Origin: Pelagimonas sp.
GTDB taxonomy: Bacteria; Pseudomonadota; Alphaproteobacteria; Rhodobacterales; Rhodobacteraceae
Reading direction: 5' to 3'
Length of the DNA stretch: 64,000 nt
Assembly: GCA_025210265.1 (NCBI GenBank)
Contig: JAOASD010000004.1
Coordinates: forward strand, 62,001 to 126,000
Below are positions 1 through 8,354 of this stretch, piece by piece. Numbering within the stretch: position 1 is the first letter of the stretch; each line of letters starts with the position of its first letter. The notes beneath the pieces were generated by a model, which worked only from the letters and a program-made list of their open reading frames with translations, was not told where the DNA came from and searched no databases. Position numbers and translations under genes: made by a program.

Positions 1-1077
1 GACGCGGTGATCGAGCTGTCTTATGAGCTGGGGCAGTTCTTTGCGCCGGATGGGCTCAGCCGGGCGTTTTTTACCTCGGGCGGGTCGGATTCGGTGGAAA
101 CCGCTCTGCGGCTGGCGCGTCAGTACCACAAGCTGCGCGGCGAGCCGGGGCGGGTCAAATTCTTGTCGCTGAAAAAGGGCTATCACGGCACGCATATGGG
201 CGGGGCCAGCGTGAACGGCAACGCCAATTTCCGCACCGCTTACGAACCGCTGATGCCCGGCTGCTATCACATCCCGGCGCCCTATACCTATCGCAACCCG
301 TTTAACGAGACCGACCCCGCCAAGCTGGCGCAGCTCTGTGCCGCCGCGCTTGAGGACGAGATCGCTTTTCAGGGCGCAAACACCATTGCCGCCATGATCA
401 TGGAGCCGATCCTTGGCGCGGGTGGGGTGATCCCGCCGCATGAAAGCTTTGCCCCCATGGTGCGCGAGATCTGCGACCGCCATGGCATCCTGCTGATCAC
501 CGATGAGGTTATCACCGCCTATGGCCGCACCGGCGCCTGGAGCGGCGCGCGGCTGTGGGGCATCCAGCCCGACATGATGTGCACCGCCAAGGCGATCACC
601 AATGGCTATTTCCCCTTTGGTGCCGTGATGCTTGGGGACCGCATGATCGAGGCGTTTGAAAACAACCCTGCGGCCAAGATCGGCCATGGCTACACCTATT
701 CCGGCCACCCGGTCGGGGCGGCGGCGGCGCTGGCCTGTCTGGCGGAAATGCAGCGGCTGAACGTGACGGAAAACGCTGCTGCGCGCGGCACCCAGATGTA
801 TCAGGGTTGTCTGGCACTGCAGGAGAAATACGACCTGATCGGGGATGTACGTGGCGGCCACGGGTTGATGACCGCGATCGAGATGGTCAGCGACCGCACA
901 ACCAAGGCCCCGATCGACGGGGCCACCGCCGCCCGCGTCCAAGAGACCGCCTATCAGGCCGGGGCCATGGTGCGGGTCTCGGGGGCCAATATCATCCTGT
1001 CGCCGCCGCTGATCCTCAGCGAAGGCGAGGCCAACACCATCCTGTCGGCGCTGGACGCCGGGTTCCGCGCTGCATAA
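1..1077 (+). CDS. Class III (omega) aminotransferase, 5'-truncated by window edge
   Basis: This is the C-terminal ~358 residues of a fold-type I PLP-dependent aminotransferase of class III. The frame is open to base 1, so the true start lies outside the window. Visible family motifs are LLITDEVITAYGRTG, which contains the PLP-binding Asp, and CTAKAITNGYFP, which contains the Schiff-base Lys. The late motif GHGYTYSGHPVGAAAAL is typical of omega-amino-acid:pyruvate and related transaminases. The substrate cannot be told from sequence. The next gene starts 10 bases after the stop, so the two are probably co-transcribed. Family assignment is firm and specific activity is unknown. Confidence 0.93.
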   Translation, partial: DAVIELSYELGQFFAPDGLSRAFFTSGGSDSVETALRLARQYHKLRGEPGRVKFLSLKKGYHGTHMGGASVNGNANFRTAYEPLMPGCYHIPAPYTYRNPFNETDPAKLAQLCAAALEDEIAFQGANTIAAMIMEPILGAGGVIPPHESFAPMVREICDRHGILLITDEVITAYGRTGAWSGARLWGIQPDMMCTAKAITNGYFPFGAVMLGDRMIEAFENNPAAKIGHGYTYSGHPVGAAAALACLAEMQRLNVTENAAARGTQMYQGCLALQEKYDLIGDVRGGHGLMTAIEMVSDRTTKAPIDGATAARVQETAYQAGAMVRVSGANIILSPPLILSEGEANTILSALDAGFRAA

Positions 1078-1087
1078 GGGGAAGGCA

Positions 1088-1945
1088 ATGAACGACACAT
1101 ATGTTGTCCTGCTGGGCACCAAGGGCGGGCCTGCGATCCGTCCGGGATCTTCGATGCCGACATCGAACCTGTTGCAGATGGCTGGGCGGCAGATCGTGGT
1201 GGATTGCGGGCTGGGCGTGACACGCGGTCTGGTGGATCAGGGGGTGAAACTGCCCGAGCTGACCACGATCTTTGTCACCCATATGCATTCCGATCACTAT
1301 CTTGAGCTGGGACCGCTGCTGCACACTGCCTGGACCGCCGGGCTAAAAAACCCGGTAGAGGTCTGGGGGCCGGAGGGGCTAGAGGCCTATTGGCAGGGCT
1401 TCCTTGGCTCCATGGCCGCCGATATCGAGCTGCGCATCGAGGATGAGGGCCGCGTCGATCTGCGCGATCTGGTGACGTTTCATGTGATTGATGCAGGGCA
1501 GGTTGTGGCCTGGGATGGGCTGGAAGTCAGCGCGATCCGCACTGTGCATCCGCCGCTGGTGGATTGCTTTGCCCTGTCCTTTAAGGGCAATGGCAAACAT
1601 GTGGTGTTTTCGGGCGACACCGCCCCGTTTGACGAGATGGCCGAGTTCGCTGCGGGTGCCGATCTGTTGATCCACGAGGCCATGCTGGAATCGGCCCTGC
1701 CTGCGCTGATGGCGCGGATCGGCAATGGCAGTGATAAGCTGATGGCACATTGGCTGCGCTCTCACACCTTTGCCCATGACGCGGGACGGATCGCGACCAA
1801 AGCCGGGGTCAAGGCGCTGGCACTGTCGCATCTGATTCCCTCGGATGACCCGACTTATTCCGAGCGCGACTGGCACGAGGCCATGGTGGATCATTGGGAT
1901 GGCCCCCTGCATGTGGGGCGCGATGGGCTAAAGATCGCGCTGTAA
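1088..1945 (+). CDS. MBL-fold metallo-hydrolase (RNase Z/arylsulfatase-like group)
   Basis: The 285-residue protein has the metallo-beta-lactamase signature THMHSDH (residues 64-70, HxHxDH), a later FSGDTAPFDEM segment supplying the bridging Asp, and ALSHLIPSDD supplying a late His ligand, so a dinuclear zinc hydrolase is expected. The N-terminal LLGTKGGPAIRPG resembles the start of RNase Z and arylsulfatase-type members rather than glyoxalase II. There is no signal peptide, so it is probably cytoplasmic. It follows the aminotransferase by 10 bases and is followed by a strong terminator, so it is the last gene of that unit. The substrate is unknown. Confidence 0.9.
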   Translation: MNDTYVVLLGTKGGPAIRPGSSMPTSNLLQMAGRQIVVDCGLGVTRGLVDQGVKLPELTTIFVTHMHSDHYLELGPLLHTAWTAGLKNPVEVWGPEGLEAYWQGFLGSMAADIELRIEDEGRVDLRDLVTFHVIDAGQVVAWDGLEVSAIRTVHPPLVDCFALSFKGNGKHVVFSGDTAPFDEMAEFAAGADLLIHEAMLESALPALMARIGNGSDKLMAHWLRSHTFAHDAGRIATKAGVKALALSHLIPSDDPTYSERDWHEAMVDHWDGPLHVGRDGLKIAL

Positions 1946-1984
1946 GCACCTGAAATCATAAGGTGCCTTTGGGTGAGTGCCGCA

Positions 1985-2018
1985 AACCCCGCCTGTGACA
2001 AGGCGGGGTTTTGTTTTT
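1985..2018 (+). terminator. Rho-independent terminator after the MBL hydrolase
   Basis: A perfect 10-bp stem (AACCCCGCCT with AGGCGGGGTT) encloses a 6-base loop at 1995-2000 and runs into a T-rich tract. It separates the aminotransferase/hydrolase unit from the hydroxyproline operon. Confidence 0.9.
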
Positions 2019-2028
2019 GATTTGGATT

Positions 2029-2038
2029 TTGGATCCAA
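2029..2038. promoter_or_regulatory. Candidate GntR-family operator, TTGGATCCAA
   Basis: This is a perfect 10-bp palindrome in the short gap between the upstream terminator and the first gene of the hydroxyproline operon, about 47 bases before its ATG. The operon encodes its own GntR/FCD regulator at 6293-6976, and such regulators bind short palindromes of this kind. The assignment is positional inference. Confidence 0.35.
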
Positions 2039-2084
2039 TATCCGTTAGCGTTCCGAAAAACCGTGCCGCAACAAAGGAACGCCT

Positions 2085-3056
2085 ATGTCCCGCCCCACGC
2101 CCAGCTCTGTCTTTACCGGTACCATGCCTGCCCTCATGACGCCCTGCACGGCGGACCGCCGGCCCGATTTCGACGCTCTGGTGCGCAAGGGGCAGGAGAT
2201 GATCGCCGCTGGCATGTCCGCCGTGGTCTATTGCGGGTCGATGGGGGACTGGCCGCTGCTGAGCGATGCGGAGCGGATGGAGGGCGTGGCCCGTCTGGTC
2301 GATGCTGGTCTGCCGGTGGTGGTGGGCACCGGGGCGATCAACTCGGCCTCGGCCGTGGCTCATGCAGTCCATGCGCAAAAGGTCGGTGCCAAAGGGCTGA
2401 TGGTGATCCCGCGGGTGCTGTCGCGTGGCAGCTCGGTCGCCGCGCAGCGCAACCATTTCAAGGCGATCCTGAACGCCGCGCCGGATCTGCCCGCGATCAT
2501 CTACAACAGCCCGGTCTATGGCTTTGCCACCCGCGCCGATCTGTTCTTTGACCTGCGGGCCGAGCATCCCAATCTGGTCGGGTTCAAGGAGTTCGGCGGC
2601 AAGGACGATCTGCGCTATGCTGCCGAACATATCACCAGCCGCGACGATCAGGTGACGCTGATGGTGGGGGTGGATACCGAGGTCTATCATGGCTTTGTCA
2701 ATTGCGGTGCGACGGGCTCGATCACCGGGATCGGCACTGCGCTCCCGCGAGAGGCGCTGCTGTTGGCGGCACTGTGCCAAAAGGCGGCAGAGGGGAATGC
2801 CGAGGCGCGCAAACGCGCACAAGAACTGGAAGAGGCCTTTGCCGTGCTGGCCAGCTTTGACGAGGGCACGGATCTGGTGCTCTATTACAAACACCTGTTG
2901 GTGCTGAATGGCGAAGAGGAATACCGCCTGCATTTCAACGACACCGATGCGCTGAGCGACGCGCAGCGCAATTATTGCGAGGCGCAGTATCGCCTGTTCA
3001 ACAGCTGGTTTGCCGATTGGGTGCAGCAGGGCGGGGTGATCGCGCAATGTATGTGA
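2085..3056 (+). CDS. DapA-family lyase, probable 1-pyrroline-4-hydroxy-2-carboxylate deaminase
   Basis: The 323-residue protein is a TIM-barrel class I aldolase of the dihydrodipicolinate synthase family. The Schiff-base Lys is K168 in GFKEFGGK and the family Tyr is Y140 in IIYNSPVYGF. It lies directly upstream of a 4-hydroxyproline epimerase and a D-amino-acid dehydrogenase, not with lysine genes. In characterised hydroxyproline pathways a DapA-family enzyme deaminates pyrroline-4-hydroxy-2-carboxylate to alpha-ketoglutarate semialdehyde, so this is the most likely role. The ATG follows an AAGGAAC Shine-Dalgarno-like sequence. Its stop overlaps the next start by 10 bases, indicating translational coupling. 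Confidence 0.85.
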   Translation: MSRPTPSSVFTGTMPALMTPCTADRRPDFDALVRKGQEMIAAGMSAVVYCGSMGDWPLLSDAERMEGVARLVDAGLPVVVGTGAINSASAVAHAVHAQKVGAKGLMVIPRVLSRGSSVAAQRNHFKAILNAAPDLPAIIYNSPVYGFATRADLFFDLRAEHPNLVGFKEFGGKDDLRYAAEHITSRDDQVTLMVGVDTEVYHGFVNCGATGSITGIGTALPREALLLAALCQKAAEGNAEARKRAQELEEAFAVLASFDEGTDLVLYYKHLLVLNGEEEYRLHFNDTDALSDAQRNYCEAQYRLFNSWFADWVQQGGVIAQCM

Positions 3057-3979
3057 TCGACAGCCATACGGGCGGCGAGCCAACACGGGTCATCCAAGAA
3101 GGCGGCCCGGATCTGGGGCAGGGGGATCTGCAACAGCGTGCCGCCCGTTTGGCCAGCGATCACATGGATTTCTGCCGCGCGGTACTGGCTGAACCCCGCG
3201 GCAAGCCCGGCATGGTCGGCGCGCTTTTGGTGCCTGCACAAAGCCCGGATGCCGTGACCGGCGTGATCTATTTTGATGCGGATGCGGTGCTGGGCATGTG
3301 CGGCCATGGCACGATTGGTCTGGGAGTGACACTGGCGCATCTGGGGCGGATTGGGCCGGGAGCCCACGCCATCGACACGCCCGCTGGCCGGGTGCAGATT
3401 GATTTGCAGGATGCCAATACCGTCACTGTCACCAATGTCGAAAGCCGCCTTGTTGCGCGCGATGTCACGGTCGAAGTGCCCGAGCTGGGGCCGATCACCG
3501 GCGATGTGGCCTATGGCGGCAATTGGTTCTTTATTGTCGATCCCAGCCCGATCCCCGTGAACCCGCGCAACCTGCGCCGGTTGAACGACGTGACCATCGC
3601 CATTCGCGCGGCCTGTCACAGTGCGGGGATTGGCGGCGAAGGTGGGCAGCCCATCGACCATGTGATCCTGCAGGGCAGCAGCCCCGATCCGCAGGTGCAT
3701 AGCCGCAATTATGTGCTGTGCCCGGATGACGCATATGACCGCTCGCCCTGTGGCACGGGCAGCTCGGCGCGGCTGGCCTGTCTGGCGGCGCGCGGCGCGC
3801 TTCAGCCGGGGCAGCGGATCACCCAGGAAAGCGTGATCGGCAGCAGGTATGACCTGTCCTACCAGCCGGGGGCGCAGGGTGGGGTGATCCCGCAGATCAC
3901 CGGGCAGGCGCATATCATGGGCGAAACCCGCTTGATCTTTGATCCCGTTGATCCTTTTGTCGCGGGCGTGCCGCGCTGA
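3047..3979 (+). CDS. 4-hydroxyproline 2-epimerase (proline racemase family)
   Basis: The 310-residue protein starts at MYVIDSHTGGEPTRV, the conserved N-terminus of this family. The ATG at 3047 overlaps the end of the DapA-like gene. Both catalytic cysteines are present: C85 in MCGHGTIG and C235 in SPCGTGSSA. The Cys/Cys pair is found in 4-hydroxyproline epimerases and proline racemases. The operon partners favour conversion of trans-4-hydroxy-L-proline to cis-4-hydroxy-D-proline, the first step of the catabolic route. The enzyme needs no cofactor and is expected in the cytoplasm. Confidence 0.9.
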   Translation: MYVIDSHTGGEPTRVIQEGGPDLGQGDLQQRAARLASDHMDFCRAVLAEPRGKPGMVGALLVPAQSPDAVTGVIYFDADAVLGMCGHGTIGLGVTLAHLGRIGPGAHAIDTPAGRVQIDLQDANTVTVTNVESRLVARDVTVEVPELGPITGDVAYGGNWFFIVDPSPIPVNPRNLRRLNDVTIAIRAACHSAGIGGEGGQPIDHVILQGSSPDPQVHSRNYVLCPDDAYDRSPCGTGSSARLACLAARGALQPGQRITQESVIGSRYDLSYQPGAQGGVIPQITGQAHIMGETRLIFDPVDPFVAGVPR

Positions 3980-4009
3980 GGCGCGCGATCGCAAAACCGG
4001 AGCAAAGCC

Positions 4010-5251
4010 ATGGGGCAGCAGATCATCGTCATCGGGGCCGGGATCATCGGCATCAGCTGTGCGCTGGAATTGCAGCGTCGCGGGGCGTCGGTCACGGTTC
4101 TGGATCGCACGGGCGTTGCCGCCGAGGCCTCGCAGGGCAATGCCGGGGCTTTTGCCTTTGCCGATATCGAACCGCTGGCCACGCCGGGGATCATGCGCAA
4201 GGCACCGCGCTGGCTGCTGGACCCGCTGGGGCCGCTGTCGGTGCCGCCTGCCTATGCGCTCAAGATCGCGCCGTGGATGTTACGGTTCTGGCGCGCGAGC
4301 TGGTCTGATCGTTATAAGGCCGCGACCCGCGCGCAATCGGCGCTGATGGATCTGTCCCGTGCGGCCCTGACCCGGCAGATGCAGGTCAGCCAGGGGCAGG
4401 ACATGATCCTGACCGACGGCCAGATGCAGCTCTATGAGGGCGCGGCCCAGTTTCGCGCCGCCGCGCGCGGGATCCAGCTGCGCCGCGATCACGGGATTGA
4501 TCTGCAGGAACTGACCAGCCCCGGTGCCATTGCCGAAATCCAGCCGGGGCTGAGCCCGCAATTCACCCACGGGGTGCTGACCCCGGACTGGCAACGCTGC
4601 ACCGACCCAAAGCTCTGGACCGAGCATCTGGCGCGCGCTTTCACTGTCGCCGGAGGGCAGATTGCACAGGCCGAGATCATCCAGATCGCCCAAACCGGCG
4701 CGCGGGTGCGCGTCTCCACCACCCAAGGCGTGCAGGAGGCCGACCGGCTGGTCGTCGCTGCGGGTGCCTGGTCGCATCACCTGACCCGTCAGCTGGGCCA
4801 TAAACTGCCGCTGGAAACCGAGCGCGGCTATAACACCACGCTGCCCGCCGGGGCGTTTGATCTGACCATGCATCTGACCTTTGCTGGCCATGGTTTTGTC
4901 ATCACCAAGATCGGCGAGGGCTTGCGTGTGGGGGGCGCAGCCGAATTGGGTGGGCTGACGCTGCCGCCCAATTTCCGCCGCTCTGATATCCTGCTGCAAA
5001 AGGCGCAGCGCTTCCTGCCCGGTCTGAAATCCGAAGGCGGGGTGCAATGGATGGGGTTCCGCCCCTCCATGCCTGACAGCCTGCCGGTGATTGGCACCGC
5101 GCCAGGCGCGCCGAATGTGCTTTATGCCTTTGGGCATGGGCATCTGGGGCTGACCCAATCCGCTGGCACGGCTGAACTGATCGGCGATCTGGCCTTTGGT
5201 GACCGCCCGGTAATCGACCTGCACCCTTATCGCCCTGACCGTTTCCTGTGA
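4010..5251 (+). CDS. FAD-dependent D-amino-acid dehydrogenase, probable D-hydroxyproline dehydrogenase
   Basis: This 413-residue DadA/DAO-family flavoprotein has an N-terminal Rossmann motif IIVIGAGIIGISCALELQ and a C-terminal FAD-contacting segment FGHGHLGLTQSAGTAEL. It lies between two proline-racemase paralogues, 30 bases after the first and 15 bases before the second. The expected reaction is oxidation of cis-4-hydroxy-D-proline to pyrroline-4-hydroxy-2-carboxylate, which feeds the DapA-like deaminase. The electron acceptor is not evident. The family is certain and the substrate is inferred from context. Confidence 0.88.
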   Translation: MGQQIIVIGAGIIGISCALELQRRGASVTVLDRTGVAAEASQGNAGAFAFADIEPLATPGIMRKAPRWLLDPLGPLSVPPAYALKIAPWMLRFWRASWSDRYKAATRAQSALMDLSRAALTRQMQVSQGQDMILTDGQMQLYEGAAQFRAAARGIQLRRDHGIDLQELTSPGAIAEIQPGLSPQFTHGVLTPDWQRCTDPKLWTEHLARAFTVAGGQIAQAEIIQIAQTGARVRVSTTQGVQEADRLVVAAGAWSHHLTRQLGHKLPLETERGYNTTLPAGAFDLTMHLTFAGHGFVITKIGEGLRVGGAAELGGLTLPPNFRRSDILLQKAQRFLPGLKSEGGVQWMGFRPSMPDSLPVIGTAPGAPNVLYAFGHGHLGLTQSAGTAELIGDLAFGDRPVIDLHPYRPDRFL

Positions 5252-5266
5252 TTTGAAAGGCCCGCC

Positions 5267-6289
5267 ATGCGCTCCAGCAAGACCATTCACGTGATGTCCG
5301 CCCATGCCGAAGGCGAGGTGGGCGATGTGATCGTTGGCGGCGTGGCCCCGCCGCCGGGGGACACGATCTGGGAACAGCGCAGCTTTATCGCGCAGGACCA
5401 GAGCCTGCGCAATTTCATGCTGAACGAGCCGCGCGGCGGGGTGTTTCGCCATGTGAACCTGCTGGTGCCGCCCAAACACCCCGAGGCTGACGCCGCGTGG
5501 ATCATCATGGAACCGGAGGACACGCCGCCCATGTCCGGGTCGAATTCGATCTGCGTGGCGACGGTGCTGTTAGATCGGGGGATCCTGCCCATGCAGGAGC
5601 CCGAAACCAAGCTGGTGCTAGAAGCACCGGGCGGGCTGGTCCATGCCACGGCGCAGTGCCGCAATGGCAAGGCCGAGCGGATCACTATCCGCAATGTGCC
5701 CTCTTTTGCGGACAAGCTGGACGCGCATATCGAGGTCGACGGCATTGGCACCTTGCGGGTCGATACCGCCTTTGGGGGCGACAGTTTTGTGCTGGTCGAT
5801 GGGGCGGATCTGGGCTTTGCCCTGACTCCGGATGAGGGCGCGGATCTGGCCCGCACCGGGGCGCGCATCACCGATGCGGCGAATGAACAGCTGGGCTTTG
5901 ATCATCCGGTAACGGATTGGAATCACATATCGTTCTGCCAGATCACCGGCGCGCTCAGCCGCGAGGGTGATGTGCTGAGCGGGCGCAACACCGTGGCGAT
6001 CAAACCGGGCAAGCTGGACCGCTCGCCCTGTGGGACTGGCGCGTCGGCGCGCATGGCGGTGATGCTGGCCAAAGGGCAGATGCGCGCGCAGGATCGCTAT
6101 CACGCGCGCTCGGTCATCGACAGTGAATTCCGCTGCCGCATTGCCGAGGTGACGGACCTGCAGGGGCGCCCGGCCATTGTGCCGGAAATCTCGGGCCGGG
6201 CCTGGATCACCGGGATGCATCAGCACATGCTGGACCCGGACGACCCCTGGCCCGGCGGTTATCGCCTGGGCGACACCTGGGGGGCGTAA
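5267..6289 (+). CDS. Second proline-racemase-family enzyme with Ser/Cys active site
   Basis: The 340-residue protein belongs to the proline racemase/4-hydroxyproline epimerase/trans-3-hydroxyproline dehydratase superfamily. The second catalytic Cys is kept (C255 in [10 protein letters not shown]). The first position is Ser: S90 in MSGSNSIC aligns with the MCGHGTIG motif of the neighbour. Departures from the Cys/Cys pair are known in this superfamily and do not by themselves settle epimerase against dehydratase. Co-occurrence with a complete 4-hydroxyproline set suggests action on another proline isomer such as a 3-hydroxyproline. The GntR gene begins 3 bases after its stop. Confidence 0.85.
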   Translation: MRSSKTIHVMSAHAEGEVGDVIVGGVAPPPGDTIWEQRSFIAQDQSLRNFMLNEPRGGVFRHVNLLVPPKHPEADAAWIIMEPEDTPPMSGSNSICVATVLLDRGILPMQEPETKLVLEAPGGLVHATAQCRNGKAERITIRNVPSFADKLDAHIEVDGIGTLRVDTAFGGDSFVLVDGADLGFALTPDEGADLARTGARITDAANEQLGFDHPVTDWNHISFCQITGALSREGDVLSGRNTVAIKPGKLDRSPCGTGASARMAVMLAKGQMRAQDRYHARSVIDSEFRCRIAEVTDLQGRPAIVPEISGRAWITGMHQHMLDPDDPWPGGYRLGDTWGA

Positions 6290-6292
6290 GCG

Positions 6293-6976
6293 ATGCCAGC
6301 ATTCCGTCCCATCCCCCGCCAAAGCCTGCCCGAAGCCATCGCCGATGATCTGCGTGAACGCATCCTGTCCGGCGATCTGGGCGAGGGCGAAATCATCCGC
6401 CAAGAGGCGCTGGCCGCCGAGTATGACGTATCCCGAATGCCCGTGCGCGAGGCGCTGAAACGGCTGGATGCCGAGGGGCTGGTGCAGCTGACCAATAATC
6501 GCGGCGCGCTTGTGACCAAACACTCTCTGGCGGAAATCGGCGAGATTTTTGACCTGCGACAGCTGATCGAGGTCGACCTGTTCCGCCGCGCCATTCCCGC
6601 CATGACATCGGTGGATTTTGCCCGCTGCGACAAGATCCTGGCGCAGATGGATGCATCTTATGATGCGGATGACGTGGCCGCCTGGGGCGCACTGAACCAT
6701 GCCTTTCACACTGCGCTTTATGCGGCGGCAGGGCGGGGGCTGACCGGGGATCTGCTGTCGCGGGTCAACCTGCACGCGGACCGCTATATCCGTATGCATC
6801 TGAGCGTGATGGCACAGCGCGCGCCTGCCAAGGCCGATCACCATCAATTACTGGAACTGGCACGGGAAGGCGCGGTGGACCAGGCCTGTGCCTTGCTGGC
6901 CGAACATATCGCCCGCCCACGGGCACAATTGCTGGACCTGATCGCCGCGCGGCGTGCTGTGGAGACAGAGCCCTAA
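6293..6976 (+). CDS. GntR-family regulator (FCD subgroup) of the hydroxyproline operon
   Basis: The 227-residue protein has a winged HTH at about residues 12-75 (LPEAIADDLRERILSGDL and VSRMPVREALKRLDAEGL) and an all-helical FCD ligand-binding domain from about residue 80. The FCD region shows the metal/ligand pattern D..R and later H residues (LNHAFHTALY, ADHHQLLEL, LAEHI). It is the last gene of the operon and very probably a local substrate-responsive repressor. The palindrome at 2029-2038 is a candidate site. The MITE-like element begins 47 bases after the stop. Confidence 0.92.
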   Translation: MPAFRPIPRQSLPEAIADDLRERILSGDLGEGEIIRQEALAAEYDVSRMPVREALKRLDAEGLVQLTNNRGALVTKHSLAEIGEIFDLRQLIEVDLFRRAIPAMTSVDFARCDKILAQMDASYDADDVAAWGALNHAFHTALYAAAGRGLTGDLLSRVNLHADRYIRMHLSVMAQRAPAKADHHQLLELAREGAVDQACALLAEHIARPRAQLLDLIAARRAVETEP

Positions 6977-7023
6977 AAGCGCGACCATATCCGACAGAGT
7001 GTGCAAAATGGCGGTGTATGCCG

Positions 7024-7295
7024 CTCTAGGGTCAGGATGCGTTGATTTCACCCCACTGGTTTGGCAGATCTTGTCTGTGACGAGGCGCATCTGCGCAGGA
7101 ACTCTTTTTGAATTTCAAGCAGCTGCGACGAAGCTCACAGGGAAAATCCGCCAAATCCTACGGACGACAAAACCGCTTCATCTCAGTGGCCCGAGCCATT
7201 TGAAAATAGCCCGCTATTCTCTGCATGTCTCACACCTCTGACATTTTGCGGTTTTGACGCCAGTGGCGTGAAATCAATGCATCCTAACCCTAGAG
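7024..7295. mobile_element. MITE-like non-autonomous element, ~272 bp with 36-bp terminal inverted repeats
   Basis: Bases 7024-7059 and 7260-7295 are inverted repeats that match at 33 of 36 positions. Both termini carry CTAG (7026-7029 and 7290-7293), so a CTAG or shorter palindromic target duplication is possible. The interior has no convincing coding frame; a 95-codon plus-strand frame across it reads through the left repeat and looks spurious. Length, repeats and position just behind an operon fit a miniature inverted-repeat element or an internally deleted insertion sequence. The parent transposase family cannot be named from the ends alone. Confidence 0.75.
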
Positions 7296-7341
7296 GCCTG
7301 AGCCTCTTGGGTAAGGCATTGGTTAACCTAGCCGGATTTTA

Positions 7342-7356
7342 TTAACCACATCTTAA
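7342..7356. promoter_or_regulatory. CtrA-type box, TTAA-N7-TTAA
   Basis: TTAA at 7342-7345 and TTAA at 7353-7356 are separated by exactly seven bases, matching the alphaproteobacterial CtrA consensus. The site lies about 60 bases before a small secreted-protein gene. A second TTAACC occurs just upstream at about 7323. AT-rich DNA gives such matches by chance, so support is modest. Confidence 0.35.
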
Positions 7357-7415
7357 GCAATTTCCAGACAATTTTACGGAGACCCGACGCGGAAAGATCA
7401 CCAAAGGAGATTTAA

Positions 7416-7730
7416 ATGGTTCTCGGTCGACGCAGCCTCGCACTGTGCCTCTTGCTATCTTTTAACCCAGTAACCGCGTCTGCCCAAAGTCCTGATGCGC
7501 TGTGCAATTCACTGGTCAATGGCCGAAACGGCGGTCTGTCGATGCATGAGTGCATGTGTATGCATCGTGCGGCACGGTGGGAACTGGATCCTGATGTCCA
7601 AGAGCTTGTTTTCGATGCCTGGAGACGTGGCGATTACGGGTTTGATCGGCTTCCGCCCACGCATTCCCGTTCAAATGCTGACGTGAAAGAACAGCTGAAA
7701 AAATATGCAAGAACAGCAGGGAAATGCTGA
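7416..7730 (+). CDS. Small exported cysteine-containing protein, unknown function
   Basis: The 104-residue protein has a clear Sec signal peptide: basic MVLGRRS, then a hydrophobic core, with cleavage expected after TASA near residue 23. The mature part has five cysteines, including a CMCMH cluster, and is rich in charged residues, suggesting a small disulfide-bonded periplasmic protein. A good Shine-Dalgarno (AAAGGAG) precedes the ATG. I recognise no family. The gene lies at the start of the lower-GC accessory region, and the protein may relate to the truncated protease that follows. Confidence 0.65.
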   Translation: MVLGRRSLALCLLLSFNPVTASAQSPDALCNSLVNGRNGGLSMHECMCMHRAARWELDPDVQELVFDAWRRGDYGFDRLPPTHSRSNADVKEQLKKYARTAGKC

Positions 7731-7763
7731 CCTGAAACCATGCGATGATGGCGCGACAACTTT

Positions 7764-8308
7764 GATGGACACCTGAAAATTGGCCCTACGCGCGCCTGGA
7801 CTTCACCTCATTTAGTGGGAAAACAGCATCTTTCGATGTCGATACTAATTTGGACGGGTTCACCTACAATCTCGGGAATGAAGACGTCGCGGGCACTTTC
7901 CTCCCAGACGGCCTGCCAGATTTCGAAAGAGGCGGTGGATTGCCACTTCTAGGTTCTCCGCTGCGAGAATGGGAGCCATTGCTTATAGTTGGAGAAAATC
8001 CTTACCTTTCAGCGGTGAATTTGATGGATGGCTTATCCGGTCACGAACACCTGCAAGCGTCATTTGTCGTGTCACTCGAACCTTCATGCCAGTATCGTGG
8101 CGCAAACAATGGGAGCCTGAGTTACTTTTGCCAGACAGCGCGAGGAATGTCCGGTAGCCCCATTCTCGTGGTTCGTGATGGCAGGTTTTATATTGCCGGC
8201 GTTCATAACCGACGTGCAACAAAAATGGGGCCGCTATTGTGTGAAGATGGTGCTCTAGCAGGAGGTGCCAATGCTGGAATTGCAATCCTAGAGAAGGTTT
8301 TTGACTAG
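7764..8308 (+). pseudogene. Trypsin/V8-like serine protease, 5'-truncated remnant
   Basis: The frame is open from just after a stop at 7761-7763 to 8308, but the only plausible initiator is TTG at 7850. The protein contains TARGMSGSPILVVRDG, the GxSGSP motif around the catalytic Ser of chymotrypsin/V8-fold peptidases, followed by a beta-rich C-terminus. The N-terminal barrel that should carry the catalytic His and Asp is missing, and there is no signal peptide. I therefore call it a 5'-deleted gene. An alternative is a real but catalytically dead secreted domain translated from TTG. Confidence 0.5.
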
Positions 8309-8354
8309 TTTGACCATTCTGCACAAAACGCAAAGTTCAATCGGTCGGCAATGG

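Noticed and set aside
6954-7241. 95-codon plus-strand frame across the MITE
   Set aside because: It starts inside the GntR gene, runs through the left inverted repeat and encodes nothing recognisable.
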